In this document: one piece after another, positions 17,637 through 29,893 of the stretch
Layout of the letters: every line of letters begins with the position of its first letter
Numbering within the stretch: position 1 is the first letter of the stretch
Assembly: GCF_900188235.1 (NCBI RefSeq)
Contig: NZ_FZNT01000001.1
Span: forward strand, 62,001 to 126,000
Direction: 5' to 3'
DNA length: 64,000 nt
From: Lutibacter agarilyticus
GTDB lineage: Bacteria; Bacteroidota; Bacteroidia; Flavobacteriales; Flavobacteriaceae
Notes under the pieces: generated by a model
Databases searched by the model: none
What the model was told of the DNA's origin: nothing
What the model saw: only the letters and a program-made list of their open reading frames with translations
Program-made: the position numbers and the translations under genes

Positions 17637-19157
17637 ATGAGAATGAAAATACTTCTGGTATTTCTAGTTTTAATAAATATAAGTTGTAAAAAAATAAAAC
17701 CAGAAATCATTAAAAAAGATAAACCAAATATCGTTTTTATTTTTACTGATGACCAAACCTACTCGTCAATTCACGAGTTGGGAAATATTGAAATAATTAC
17801 TCCAAATATGGATAATTTAGTAAAAGAGGGCACAACTTTTACACATGCATACAATATGGGTTCTTGGAGTGGAGCCGTTTGTGCTGCTTCTAGAGCCATG
17901 TTAAATACAGGTCGTTTTGTTTGGAGAGCAAATAATTTTAGACAAAATTGGGTGAAAAACGATACAGCAACTTACAATCAATCTTGGGGAAAATTAATGG
18001 AAACTCAAGGTTATGATACTTATATGACAGGTAAATGGCATGTTGATGTGCCTGCTGAAAAAGTTTTTATGAATACCGTTCATATTCGTCCAGGAATGCC
18101 AAAAGACGCTTGGGATCACTTCAAAATGGTTGCCAAATTTGATTCGTTATCAAAAGTTAAAAATGGAAAATCGGCTGATATTATGCCAAATGGTTACAAT
18201 CGTCCGCAAAACAAAAATGATCATTCTTGGTCGCCTTACGATACTGCTAAAGGTGGTTATTGGGAAGGAGGTAAACATTGGAGCGAGGTTTTAAAAGATG
18301 ACGCTTTAACTTTTATAAACAAAGCCAAAGCTAGTGATAAACCGTTTTTTATGTATTTGGCATTTAATGCGCCACACGATCCAAGACAAGCTCCTAAAGA
18401 ATTTGTAGATTTATATCCATTAGAAAACATTTCAATCCCAAAAAGCTTTTTACCTGAATATCCATATAGAAATGATATTGGAAATGGAGACCATTTAAGA
18501 GATGAAGCCTTAGCGCCTTTTCCAAGAACTGAATATGCTATAAAAACCCATATACAAGAGTATTATGCAAGCATTACACATGTTGATGCGCAAATTGGAG
18601 CGATTATAAAAGCTTTAAAAGAGTCGGGTAAAATGGAAAACACTTATATTATTTACACAGCAGATCACGGTTTGGCTATGGGACGCCATGGTTTATTGGG
18701 AAAGCAAAGTTTATTTGATCACAGTATGCGTCCGCCAATGGTAATTATTGGTCCTGATATTCCTAAAAATAAGCGCATAGAAGCAGATGTATATCTGCAA
18801 GATTTAATGGCAACAACATTAGATATTGCAGGTTTAGAAAAACCAACTTATATAGAGTTCAATAGCTTTTTAGATTTGGCTAAAGGAGAAACCCAAAAGA
18901 GTCATTATAATGCAATTTATGGTGCTTATTTAGATCTACAACGTATGATTAGAAAAGATGGTTATAAATTAATGGTCTATCCTAAAATTAATAAAGTATT
19001 GTTGTTCGATTTAACTAATGATCCTGAAGAAATGAATGATATTGCCAATCTTCCTGAAAATGAAGAAAAAGTAAAGTCTTTATTTCATGATTTGCTACAA
19101 TTACAAAAAGAAATGGAAGATCCATTAGATATTAGCCATATTTTAACTGTTCAATAA
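17637..19157 (+). CDS. S1-family sulfatase (lipoprotein), CxAxR type
   Basis: A 506-residue type I sulfatase. It starts at ATG 17637, giving a lipoprotein signal ending NISCKK. Metal-binding DD is in IVFIFTDDQTY, and the formylglycine site is CAASR with Cys82, the alanine form of the C-x-P/A-x-R signature. GKWHVDV and the TADHGLAMGRHGLLGKQ motif with its catalytic DH are present. The cysteine must be converted to formylglycine by a maturation enzyme not seen in the window. It is first in a run of sulfatase-GH2-sulfatase-sulfatase. It probably removes a sulfate from galactan oligosaccharides in the periplasm. Position specificity cannot be assigned. Confidence 0.9.
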   Translation: MRMKILLVFLVLINISCKKIKPEIIKKDKPNIVFIFTDDQTYSSIHELGNIEIITPNMDNLVKEGTTFTHAYNMGSWSGAVCAASRAMLNTGRFVWRANNFRQNWVKNDTATYNQSWGKLMETQGYDTYMTGKWHVDVPAEKVFMNTVHIRPGMPKDAWDHFKMVAKFDSLSKVKNGKSADIMPNGYNRPQNKNDHSWSPYDTAKGGYWEGGKHWSEVLKDDALTFINKAKASDKPFFMYLAFNAPHDPRQAPKEFVDLYPLENISIPKSFLPEYPYRNDIGNGDHLRDEALAPFPRTEYAIKTHIQEYYASITHVDAQIGAIIKALKESGKMENTYIIYTADHGLAMGRHGLLGKQSLFDHSMRPPMVIIGPDIPKNKRIEADVYLQDLMATTLDIAGLEKPTYIEFNSFLDLAKGETQKSHYNAIYGAYLDLQRMIRKDGYKLMVYPKINKVLLFDLTNDPEEMNDIANLPENEEKVKSLFHDLLQLQKEMEDPLDISHILTVQ

Positions 19158-19163
19158 ATTTAA

Positions 19164-22448
<3,285 letters not shown>

Positions 22449-22450
22449 AG

Positions 22451-23863
22451 ATGAAAAAACGACTGTTGAGTTTTGCGAGTGTATTGTTAGTTATAGCTTC
22501 TTGTACTTCAAACAAAGAAAAACAAATTTCAGAAGAAATTCAAAAAGAGATTGCTAAACCAAATATCATTGTAATCCTAACAGATGATCAAGGTTGGGCT
22601 GATGTTGGCTTTAATGGAGCTACAGATATTCCTACACCAAATATAGATAAAATGGCTGCTGAGGGTGTTGTTTTCTCAAATGGTTATGTTTCACATCCTT
22701 ATTGCAGTCCGTCAAGAGCAGGTTTATTAACTGGTCGCTATCAAGCGCGTTTTGGACATGATTGTAATATGCCTTACAATGTTGAAAGCGATGAAACTGT
22801 GGGAACTCCACTTTCAGAAAAAATGATTTCTGAAGCTTTAAAGGATTTAGGTTATAGAACAAGTGCCATTGGTAAATGGCATTTAGGGGATCACGAAGAA
22901 TTATGGCCACCAGCACAGGGATTTGATCATTGGTTTGGTTTTCCTGGCGGAGGAATGAATTATTGGGGGAAATCTAAAAATAAAATTCAAACTATTTATA
23001 GAGATAGAAAAGTAGTACCTGAAGATGAATTAACCTATTTAACCGATGATTTTACAGATGAAGCTATTGATTTTATTACTAAAAAAGATGATAAGCCATT
23101 TTTTATATACTTGGCATATAATGCACCACATGCACCTGACCATGCAACTAAACAATATTTAGAAAATACCAAACATATTGAATATGCAGGTAGAAGTATT
23201 TATGGAGCTATGGTGAATGGTGTAGATCACTCTGTTGGTAGAATTGATTCTACCTTAGTAGCAAACGGCATAAAAGACAATACTGTTATTGTTTATTTAA
23301 GTGATAATGGAGGAAGAGTTGAACATGCCGATAATAGACCTTACAGGGGGCATAAAGGAATGTTGTTTGAAGGAGGTATTAAAGTGCCTTTTAGCATTAC
23401 TTGGCCAAACGGAATTAAACCAAACCAAGTTTATAATGAGGCTGTAATTTCGTTAGATTTGTTTCCTACTTTTTTAAATATGGCTGGAGGAAATGCTAGT
23501 AACGAAAAGCAATTAGAAGGGAAAGATTTATTACCTTATATAAATAAGGAAAATACAGGTAAACCTCATGAAATTATGTTTTGGCGTTCTGTTGGTGGTT
23601 TTGAATATGCTGTTAGAAAAGGAAAATATAAGTTGTATAAAAGCTCATATAAAGATAAAACCTTGCTTTTTGATTTAGAGGAAGATTCATATGAACGTTA
23701 TGATATTTCCGATAAATACCCTGAAATTATGATAGAATTACAAGCAGCTTATAAAGATTGGGATGCTAAAAACATAGCGCCTCAATGGGTTGATCCGCAT
23801 GCTGAGAATGTATTAAAAGAAGAAAGTAAATGGGAAGCCGCTAGAAATAGGTCTTCAAAGTAA
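22451..23863 (+). CDS. S1-family sulfatase (lipoprotein), CSPSR
   Basis: A 470-residue type I sulfatase with a lipoprotein signal (VIASCTS). Features seen are metal-binding DD in ILTDDQGWADVGFNG, the formylglycine site CSPSR with Cys85 followed by AGLLTGRY, GKWHLGD and the YLSDNGGR region. The C-terminal third holds the short EYAVRKGKYKLYKS subdomain. The overall shape is like N-acetylgalactosamine/galactose sulfatases, though the target bond is unknown. It follows the LacZ-type gene by only 2 nt, so coordinated expression is very likely. It is one of five sulfatases in the locus, in line with a densely sulfated substrate. Confidence 0.92.
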   Translation: MKKRLLSFASVLLVIASCTSNKEKQISEEIQKEIAKPNIIVILTDDQGWADVGFNGATDIPTPNIDKMAAEGVVFSNGYVSHPYCSPSRAGLLTGRYQARFGHDCNMPYNVESDETVGTPLSEKMISEALKDLGYRTSAIGKWHLGDHEELWPPAQGFDHWFGFPGGGMNYWGKSKNKIQTIYRDRKVVPEDELTYLTDDFTDEAIDFITKKDDKPFFIYLAYNAPHAPDHATKQYLENTKHIEYAGRSIYGAMVNGVDHSVGRIDSTLVANGIKDNTVIVYLSDNGGRVEHADNRPYRGHKGMLFEGGIKVPFSITWPNGIKPNQVYNEAVISLDLFPTFLNMAGGNASNEKQLEGKDLLPYINKENTGKPHEIMFWRSVGGFEYAVRKGKYKLYKSSYKDKTLLFDLEEDSYERYDISDKYPEIMIELQAAYKDWDAKNIAPQWVDPHAENVLKEESKWEAARNRSSK

Positions 23864-23887
23864 AATAACATAAATAAAATTATAAAA

Positions 23888-25459
23888 ATGATTCAAAATT
23901 TAAAATTGAAAAGCATCTCGTTTCGTTTAGTGCTATTAAGTTCTTTGTTTTTTTTAGGAGCATGTAAAAACGAGAAAAGTGAAAGTAAAACGAAAGAATC
24001 CAATAAGCCAAACATTGTTTTTATCTATTTAGATGATTTAGGTTATGGAGATATTAGTGCAAATGGAGCTACAGAAATAACAACTCCTAATATTGATAAA
24101 TTAGCAAATGAAGGTGTGCGATTTACCAATGGTTACGCTACATCTGCTACTTGTACGCCAAGTAGATACGCAATTTTAACAGGGGTATATCCTTGGAGAA
24201 ATAAAGATGCAGCTATTTTACCAGGAACAGCTCCGTTGATTATAAGTACTGAACAAATGACAGTTCCAAAAATGTTGAAATCTCAAGGATATCATACCGG
24301 TATTGTGGGGAAATGGCATTTAGGGCTTGGTTCTGGAAATGTGAATTGGAACCAACGTGTGTCTCCTGGACCAAATGAAGTTGGTTTTGATTATTCATAT
24401 ATTATGGCAGCAACCCAAGATCGTGTACCAACAGTATATATTGAAAATGGAGATGTAGTTGGGTTAGATCCAAACGATCCAATTGAAATTAATTATAAAG
24501 ATAATTTTGAAGGAGAACCAACTGGAACTGATAATCCTGAATTGTTAACTATGAAATGGCACCACGGACATAATAGTAGTATTGTAAACGGTATTCCTAG
24601 AATTGGTTTTATGAAAGGTGGTGAAGCTGCAAAATGGAGTGATGTTGATATGGCTGATCATTTTTTAAAAGGAGCTCAAGATTATGTAAAACAACATAAA
24701 AATGAACCCTTCTTTTTGTATTATGCTTTGCAACAACCACATGTGCCACGTACACCGCATCCACGATTTGTTGGAACTTCAGGAATGGGCCCAAGAGGAG
24801 ATGTTATTTTAGAAGCGGATTGGGTAATTGGTGAGTTTATAAATACGCTAGAAGCTGAAGGTTTATTAGATAACACATTAATTGTTTTTTCTAGTGATAA
24901 CGGCCCTGTTTTAAATGATGGTTATTATGATGATGCTGTTGAAAAACTAGGAGCTCACGACCCAAAAGGAGGTTTAAGAGGTGGAAAGTACAGTTTGTTT
25001 GATGCAGGTACTCATGTTCCTTTTATTACGTACTGGAAAGGGAAAATTAAACCTAATGTATCAAATGCGTTAGTGAGCCAGGTAGATTTATTATCGTCTT
25101 TGGCAAAATTAACAGGAAGTGATGTAAAACTAAATGATAGTGAGGAATTAATGGATGTTTTATTAGGAACTTCAACTGAAGGAAGAACAGAATTAGTTTT
25201 AGAAGCTGGGCAAAAAACAGCTTATAAAGCCGGAGACTGGGTTTTAATACCTGCATATAATGGGAATCCAATTAACACACAGGTAAATATAGAGTTGGGT
25301 GTTTCTCCAGATTATCAGTTGTACAACCTTAAAAATGATAGAAGTCAGGAACATAATTTAGCAGCTACTGAAAAAGTGAAGTTAGCTGAAATGATTGCTG
25401 CTTATGAACTAATAAGAGGTACTGAAAAAGTTGAAATAAAAGAGCTAGAATTAAAATAG
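23888..25459 (+). CDS. S1-family sulfatase (lipoprotein), arylsulfatase A-like, CTPSR
   Basis: A 523-residue type I sulfatase with a lipoprotein signal (LFFLGACKN). The active site is CTPSR with Cys89 and the ILTGVYPWR continuation. Metal residues are in IYLDDLGYGD and SSDNGP, and a GKWHLGLG motif is present. The extra loops (residues about 170-240) are typical of arylsulfatase A-like enzymes. It is the last gene before the strong terminator at 25481-25514, so it closes the first plus-strand enzyme operon. It is a likely periplasmic exo-sulfatase; the sulfated position is not predictable from the sequence alone. Confidence 0.92.
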   Translation: MIQNLKLKSISFRLVLLSSLFFLGACKNEKSESKTKESNKPNIVFIYLDDLGYGDISANGATEITTPNIDKLANEGVRFTNGYATSATCTPSRYAILTGVYPWRNKDAAILPGTAPLIISTEQMTVPKMLKSQGYHTGIVGKWHLGLGSGNVNWNQRVSPGPNEVGFDYSYIMAATQDRVPTVYIENGDVVGLDPNDPIEINYKDNFEGEPTGTDNPELLTMKWHHGHNSSIVNGIPRIGFMKGGEAAKWSDVDMADHFLKGAQDYVKQHKNEPFFLYYALQQPHVPRTPHPRFVGTSGMGPRGDVILEADWVIGEFINTLEAEGLLDNTLIVFSSDNGPVLNDGYYDDAVEKLGAHDPKGGLRGGKYSLFDAGTHVPFITYWKGKIKPNVSNALVSQVDLLSSLAKLTGSDVKLNDSEELMDVLLGTSTEGRTELVLEAGQKTAYKAGDWVLIPAYNGNPINTQVNIELGVSPDYQLYNLKNDRSQEHNLAATEKVKLAEMIAAYELIRGTEKVEIKELELK

Positions 25460-25480
25460 TTCAGAAGAAAAATTAGTTAA

Positions 25481-25514
25481 AAAGGCTTTGCAGTATTAGT
25501 GCAAAGCCTTTTTT
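25481..25514 (+). terminator. strong factor-independent terminator
   Basis: AAAGGCTTTGCA (25481-25492) and TGCAAAGCCTTT (25500-25511) make a perfect 12-bp stem with a 7-nt loop, followed by TTT. It divides the plus-strand enzyme run into two transcription units. The 104 nt after it, up to the GH2 gene, hold no perfect TAnnTTTG box that I can find. Confidence 0.9.
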
Positions 25515-25618
25515 ATGCACTTTAATTTTTATTAACCATATGTACTACTTTTCTGTTCATTTCTAATCGCTGAATTAGAGAGTAATCAATAATTTTATTT
25601 TTCTAAATTAATTGAAAA

Positions 25619-28492
25619 ATGAGATTAAGTATATTTTTAATAAGTTGTTTAATAATTACAACTTCTTATGCACAAAAAAGTAATTTGCCTGTTGGTTTTG
25701 AAACTGGCGATAGAACAAAAACAAATTTAAATATTGGGTGGAAATTTCATTTAGGTGAAGTTAATGGTCAGCCAGAACTAGTGGGTTTTGATGATACTAC
25801 ATGGGAAAGTGTTTCTATTCCGCATACTTCACAATTGGTTTCATATGAACTAGATAGCATTAAAGAAACTTGGGTACAAGAGACCTATTTAAGAGCTATT
25901 AGTTGGTACCGAAAATCTATCAAAGTAAATTCACCTTCAACCCAAAAAGTTTTTATTGAATTTGAAGCAGTTCACAACACTACAGAATTGTGGGTTAATG
26001 GTAAAAATGTTGGTAAATACGCTGTTAACGGTTATGTTCCTTTCTTTTTTGATATTACAGATTATGTAAAATATGGTGAAGAAAATCTGATTGCCATAAA
26101 AGCCGATAATAGTTTTAACCAAACCATAGCACCCGACCCTCACAGGTCTGATTATGTAAAATTTGGTGGTATGTATCGCGATGTTTATTTGGTAACTACC
26201 AATAACTTACACGTAAGTTTTAATTGGGAAGACTTTGATGCTGGTGTAAATATCAACACGCCAACTGTTAATAAACACAATGGTACAGTTACTGTAAAAA
26301 CAACTGTAAAAAACGAAAACACTTCAACAAAAAAATGTAAAATAGTTACCAATATTATCAATGAAGAGGGTTATGTTTTAAAAAAAATCACTTCAAATGT
26401 TAATATAGCGGCCAATTCAAATTATACTTTCCGCCAATCGGCTGTAATAGAAGACGATTATCATTTATGGTCTCCAGATAAACCTTATTTATATAGAGTA
26501 CATTCGGTTATTTATGATGAGGAAACACCTGTTGATTTTGTTGAAAATAAGTTTGGATTTAGAACTTTTTCTTTAGAAGAGGGAAAAGGTTTTGTGCTGA
26601 ATGGAGAGCCTGTTTTTTTAATAGGTGCAAATCGCCATCAAAGTTATCCAATTGTTGGAGACGCAGTTCCAAATTCGTTTCATTATAATGAAGCTTTGCA
26701 ATATAAAAATGCAGGAATGAATATCATTCGTTTGTCGCATTATACACAAGATGATGCTTTTATAAATGCCTGTGACGAATTAGGTATTTTAGTGTATGAA
26801 GAACCATCAACTTGGATTGAATGGGGAGATGAAGCTTGGTTTTCAAATTTAGAATCGGCAACCAGAACTATGATTCGCAATCACAGAAATCATCCATCAA
26901 TTGTTTTTTGGGGAGCAGGTATCAATCACAGAGGTCCGGTGCCACAAATGCAAACAGTTGCTAAAGAAGAAGATCCGTTTCGTTTAACAGCTTCGGCTTC
27001 TAGTCCGTGGAATGGTGTTAAAAATGAAGGTATTTCAGACATCTATGCAACAATGGATTACAGAAGAACAGAATTCCCAGAAGGTGCTTTTACAATGGTT
27101 ATGGAGCATGGAAGTTCGCCAAATGCTGAGGTTAATCAATTTCACATTTCTAGATATAAAGGCAATAAAAATAATTTTGCAGCCATTGCCTGGTTGGGCG
27201 CCGATTACAATCATTTGCAACCTGATATAGTAGATAAAAGATGGAAACGTGATTTTATGACAACTTATGCTGTTTTATCCTCATATAGAATTCCAAAGCC
27301 AGTTTATTATTGGTATCAATCTGAATTGGTTGCAAAACCAATAGTGCATATTGCAGATGAAACTGCTTCAAAAGATGGCAAAGTAAGCGTATTTAGTAAT
27401 TGTCAAGAAGTTGCATTGTATCATAATGGTGTTTTAATTTCAAAACAATATCCTGATAACAATGTGGTTAAATTAAATTTAAATCACCCTTCATTTACAT
27501 TTAATTACAAATGGACAGCTGGTAAACTAACAGCTGTGGGTTATACAAATGGACAAAAAATTACAGAGTTTTCAAGAACAAAACAAGGCAAACCAACACA
27601 AATTAAATTAGAGTTTAATATCAACAATCAGCCATTTTATGCTGGTGGTTCAGATATGAGATTGGTACACGCGTATGTTTTAGATGAAAACGGAGAAGTG
27701 GTAACAACTGCAAACAACACTATTTCGTTTTCAATTAAAGGAGAAGGTGTGTTGGTTGATAATGGAAATATAGATGTAAATCCGGCTAAATTGTATAATG
27801 GAGTTGCTTCAATTTATTTAAAAGGTACCGCTAAAACAGGTGAAATTACAGTTACAGCCAAAGCAAATGGGTTAAAAACAGGAACGGCTTCAATAACAAC
27901 TTCAACCTATAATTCTAATGAAATTGAAAATGCAGCAAAACCAATTTATGATTTCCCAATTTCAAAAGTAGATATTGGTGGTAAAGTTCAATTGGTACAA
28001 TTTGATTGGTTAGCATGGACAGGAACTTCTAATGAAAATTTGAAGTATTTATTAAAAGATTACAATGCTGAAATTGAAATAATTAGTAAAAACAACATTA
28101 ATTGGTTGGGAGATAGTGCTATGTTGGGCGATTTAAGTTTTGTAGGTACCGATGGTGTTTATGTTGAAGAAGGAGTTTTAACTTTAAAAATTTCGAACTT
28201 AAAAGCGGGTAATTATTTTATTGAAACTTTTCATCATTCTAGAAGAGGAAATGTAAAAATGACCAACGATATTGAAATAACACTTGTTGATAAAAACGGA
28301 ACATTTAGCAGAGTATCTAATGATCATATTGTAGATTATTATTTACAAGATAATACAGGTGAACGCGCACCTTTAAGTATAAAAACATACTTTAAAACCG
28401 ATGGTAAATCGCCAGTAATGTTAAATTTTAAAAACATGAATAATGTTGGTGATATGTGGTTAAACGGATTTGTTTTAAAACAATTAAAATAG
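25619..28492 (+). CDS. GH2-family protein lacking the usual acid/base glutamate
   Basis: A 957-residue GH2-fold protein with a signal peptide (to SYAQ). The sugar-binding, Ig-like and TIM-barrel domains are recognisable (GANRHQSYPIVGDAVP, NIIRLSHYTQDDAF). The nucleophile position is Glu496 in MVMEHGSS. At the acid/base position, where the other two GH2 proteins here have GNE, this one reads GIN with Asn436 (FWGAGINHRG). Beyond the barrel it has Ig-like domains (about 650-770) and an extra C-terminal beta domain of about 190 residues. It may use another general acid, act on an activated or sulfated substrate, or have become a binding protein. It is first in a tight seven-gene run. Confidence 0.88.
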   Translation: MRLSIFLISCLIITTSYAQKSNLPVGFETGDRTKTNLNIGWKFHLGEVNGQPELVGFDDTTWESVSIPHTSQLVSYELDSIKETWVQETYLRAISWYRKSIKVNSPSTQKVFIEFEAVHNTTELWVNGKNVGKYAVNGYVPFFFDITDYVKYGEENLIAIKADNSFNQTIAPDPHRSDYVKFGGMYRDVYLVTTNNLHVSFNWEDFDAGVNINTPTVNKHNGTVTVKTTVKNENTSTKKCKIVTNIINEEGYVLKKITSNVNIAANSNYTFRQSAVIEDDYHLWSPDKPYLYRVHSVIYDEETPVDFVENKFGFRTFSLEEGKGFVLNGEPVFLIGANRHQSYPIVGDAVPNSFHYNEALQYKNAGMNIIRLSHYTQDDAFINACDELGILVYEEPSTWIEWGDEAWFSNLESATRTMIRNHRNHPSIVFWGAGINHRGPVPQMQTVAKEEDPFRLTASASSPWNGVKNEGISDIYATMDYRRTEFPEGAFTMVMEHGSSPNAEVNQFHISRYKGNKNNFAAIAWLGADYNHLQPDIVDKRWKRDFMTTYAVLSSYRIPKPVYYWYQSELVAKPIVHIADETASKDGKVSVFSNCQEVALYHNGVLISKQYPDNNVVKLNLNHPSFTFNYKWTAGKLTAVGYTNGQKITEFSRTKQGKPTQIKLEFNINNQPFYAGGSDMRLVHAYVLDENGEVVTTANNTISFSIKGEGVLVDNGNIDVNPAKLYNGVASIYLKGTAKTGEITVTAKANGLKTGTASITTSTYNSNEIENAAKPIYDFPISKVDIGGKVQLVQFDWLAWTGTSNENLKYLLKDYNAEIEIISKNNINWLGDSAMLGDLSFVGTDGVYVEEGVLTLKISNLKAGNYFIETFHHSRRGNVKMTNDIEITLVDKNGTFSRVSNDHIVDYYLQDNTGERAPLSIKTYFKTDGKSPVMLNFKNMNNVGDMWLNGFVLKQLK

Positions 28493-28498
28493 AAGATA

Positions 28499-29893
28499 AT
28501 GAGATTAAAAAATATTTGTTTAGTATTGTTATTAATTACTTCAATAGTAAAAGCTCAAAAATATACTGTAGATATTACATATGTGTCTTTAGAACAAGGT
28601 GAAGAAAATCCTGTGAAAACTTTTGAAACTAATATTGATGCTTCAGTAAAAGTGACCCAAAACGATTTTATTGTTTTAGTGCCTGAAGTTGAGTTTCAAA
28701 CCATTGAAGGTATTGGTGGTGCGTTTAACGAAAATGGAGGTGAAGCGTTGCTAAGTTTATCTGAAGAAATGCAGCAAAAAGTGTTAACAAACTTATTTAA
28801 CACAAACAATGCAAATCTTGTTTTTAATAGAACGCCTATTGGAGCCAGTGATTTTTCGTTAGATGCTTATAGTTATAGTATGGTTGCTGAAGATTATAAA
28901 ATGAAACATTTTTCAATAAAAAGAGATGAAAAATATTTATTGCCATATATAAAAAAGGCTTTAAAAGTAAATCCAACAATGCTATTACAAGCTTCGCCTT
29001 GGAGTCCGCCAGCTTGGATGAAATATAGCAATGCAATAGACAAAAATAATAAAGATTTAAAAGGAAGCAGGTTAAGAGCAACTCCAGAAATTTACAAAGC
29101 TTACGCTAGTTATTTTGTAAAATATATTGAAGCTTATAAAAAACAAGGTGTAAATATTGATCGTTTTTGTATTCAAAATGAGCCAGACACTTATGCTCCA
29201 TTTCCGGGTTGTAATATGACGATGGAGCAAATGGAAGATTTAAGTTTAAATTACGTAATACCTGCCTTCAAAAAAAATAAATTAAATACAGGTATTTGGG
29301 CAGGAACATTTAGAACCATAAATAGAGGTGATCATTACAAGATTTTAAATTCAAAAACCATTGAAAATTTTGATGGTATTGGTTTTCAATATGCTGGTGA
29401 AGCTTTTATAAGAGAAGTTTCATTATTGGCTCCAAATATGAAAATAATGAGCACAGAAACCAAGTGTTTTAATGGAGATAATTCAACCGAACAAGCCAAA
29501 CAAAGAATGGCAGAAATTGCCAATTATATCAATGCAGGAAGTTCAAATTATTGCTATTGGAATATAATTTTAAATGAAACTTCGACAAGTGCTTGGGGTT
29601 GGAAACAAAACTCGTTGGTGGTTATCAATCGTGAAAATGGAAATGTGATATATACACCAGATTACAATGCCATGTATTTGGCAAGTAAATCCATTCAAAA
29701 AAATGACCATAGAATTGCCCATATTTCAAAACATGCAATTGTAACTACAAAAAATAGCAGCAATCAAATCAAAGTTTTAATTCAGAATGATGAACCTAAA
29801 ACTAAGTTTGTAAAATTAATTATTGATGAAGAAGAAATAAATATAGAATTGCCAAATAATGCACTTTGTAATTTAACTTTAACACTTAACTAA
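28499..29893 (+). CDS. GH30-family glycoside hydrolase
   Basis: A 464-residue enzyme with a signal peptide (to VKAQ) and a (beta/alpha)8 barrel plus side beta domain of the GH30 clan. Diagnostic parts are the substrate-pocket start IEGIGGAFNENGG and QASPWSPPAWMK. The acid/base is Glu228 in CIQNEPD, and the nucleophile is Glu320 in MSTETKC. A C-terminal beta side domain follows (about 390-464). GH30 includes beta-glucosidase, xylanase, fucosidase and galactanase activities, and none is certain here. It lies 6 nt after the GH2 gene and directly abuts the next sulfatase. It probably acts in the periplasm on a galactan fragment or a side group. Confidence 0.9.
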   Translation: MRLKNICLVLLLITSIVKAQKYTVDITYVSLEQGEENPVKTFETNIDASVKVTQNDFIVLVPEVEFQTIEGIGGAFNENGGEALLSLSEEMQQKVLTNLFNTNNANLVFNRTPIGASDFSLDAYSYSMVAEDYKMKHFSIKRDEKYLLPYIKKALKVNPTMLLQASPWSPPAWMKYSNAIDKNNKDLKGSRLRATPEIYKAYASYFVKYIEAYKKQGVNIDRFCIQNEPDTYAPFPGCNMTMEQMEDLSLNYVIPAFKKNKLNTGIWAGTFRTINRGDHYKILNSKTIENFDGIGFQYAGEAFIREVSLLAPNMKIMSTETKCFNGDNSTEQAKQRMAEIANYINAGSSNYCYWNIILNETSTSAWGWKQNSLVVINRENGNVIYTPDYNAMYLASKSIQKNDHRIAHISKHAIVTTKNSSNQIKVLIQNDEPKTKFVKLIIDEEEINIELPNNALCNLTLTLN

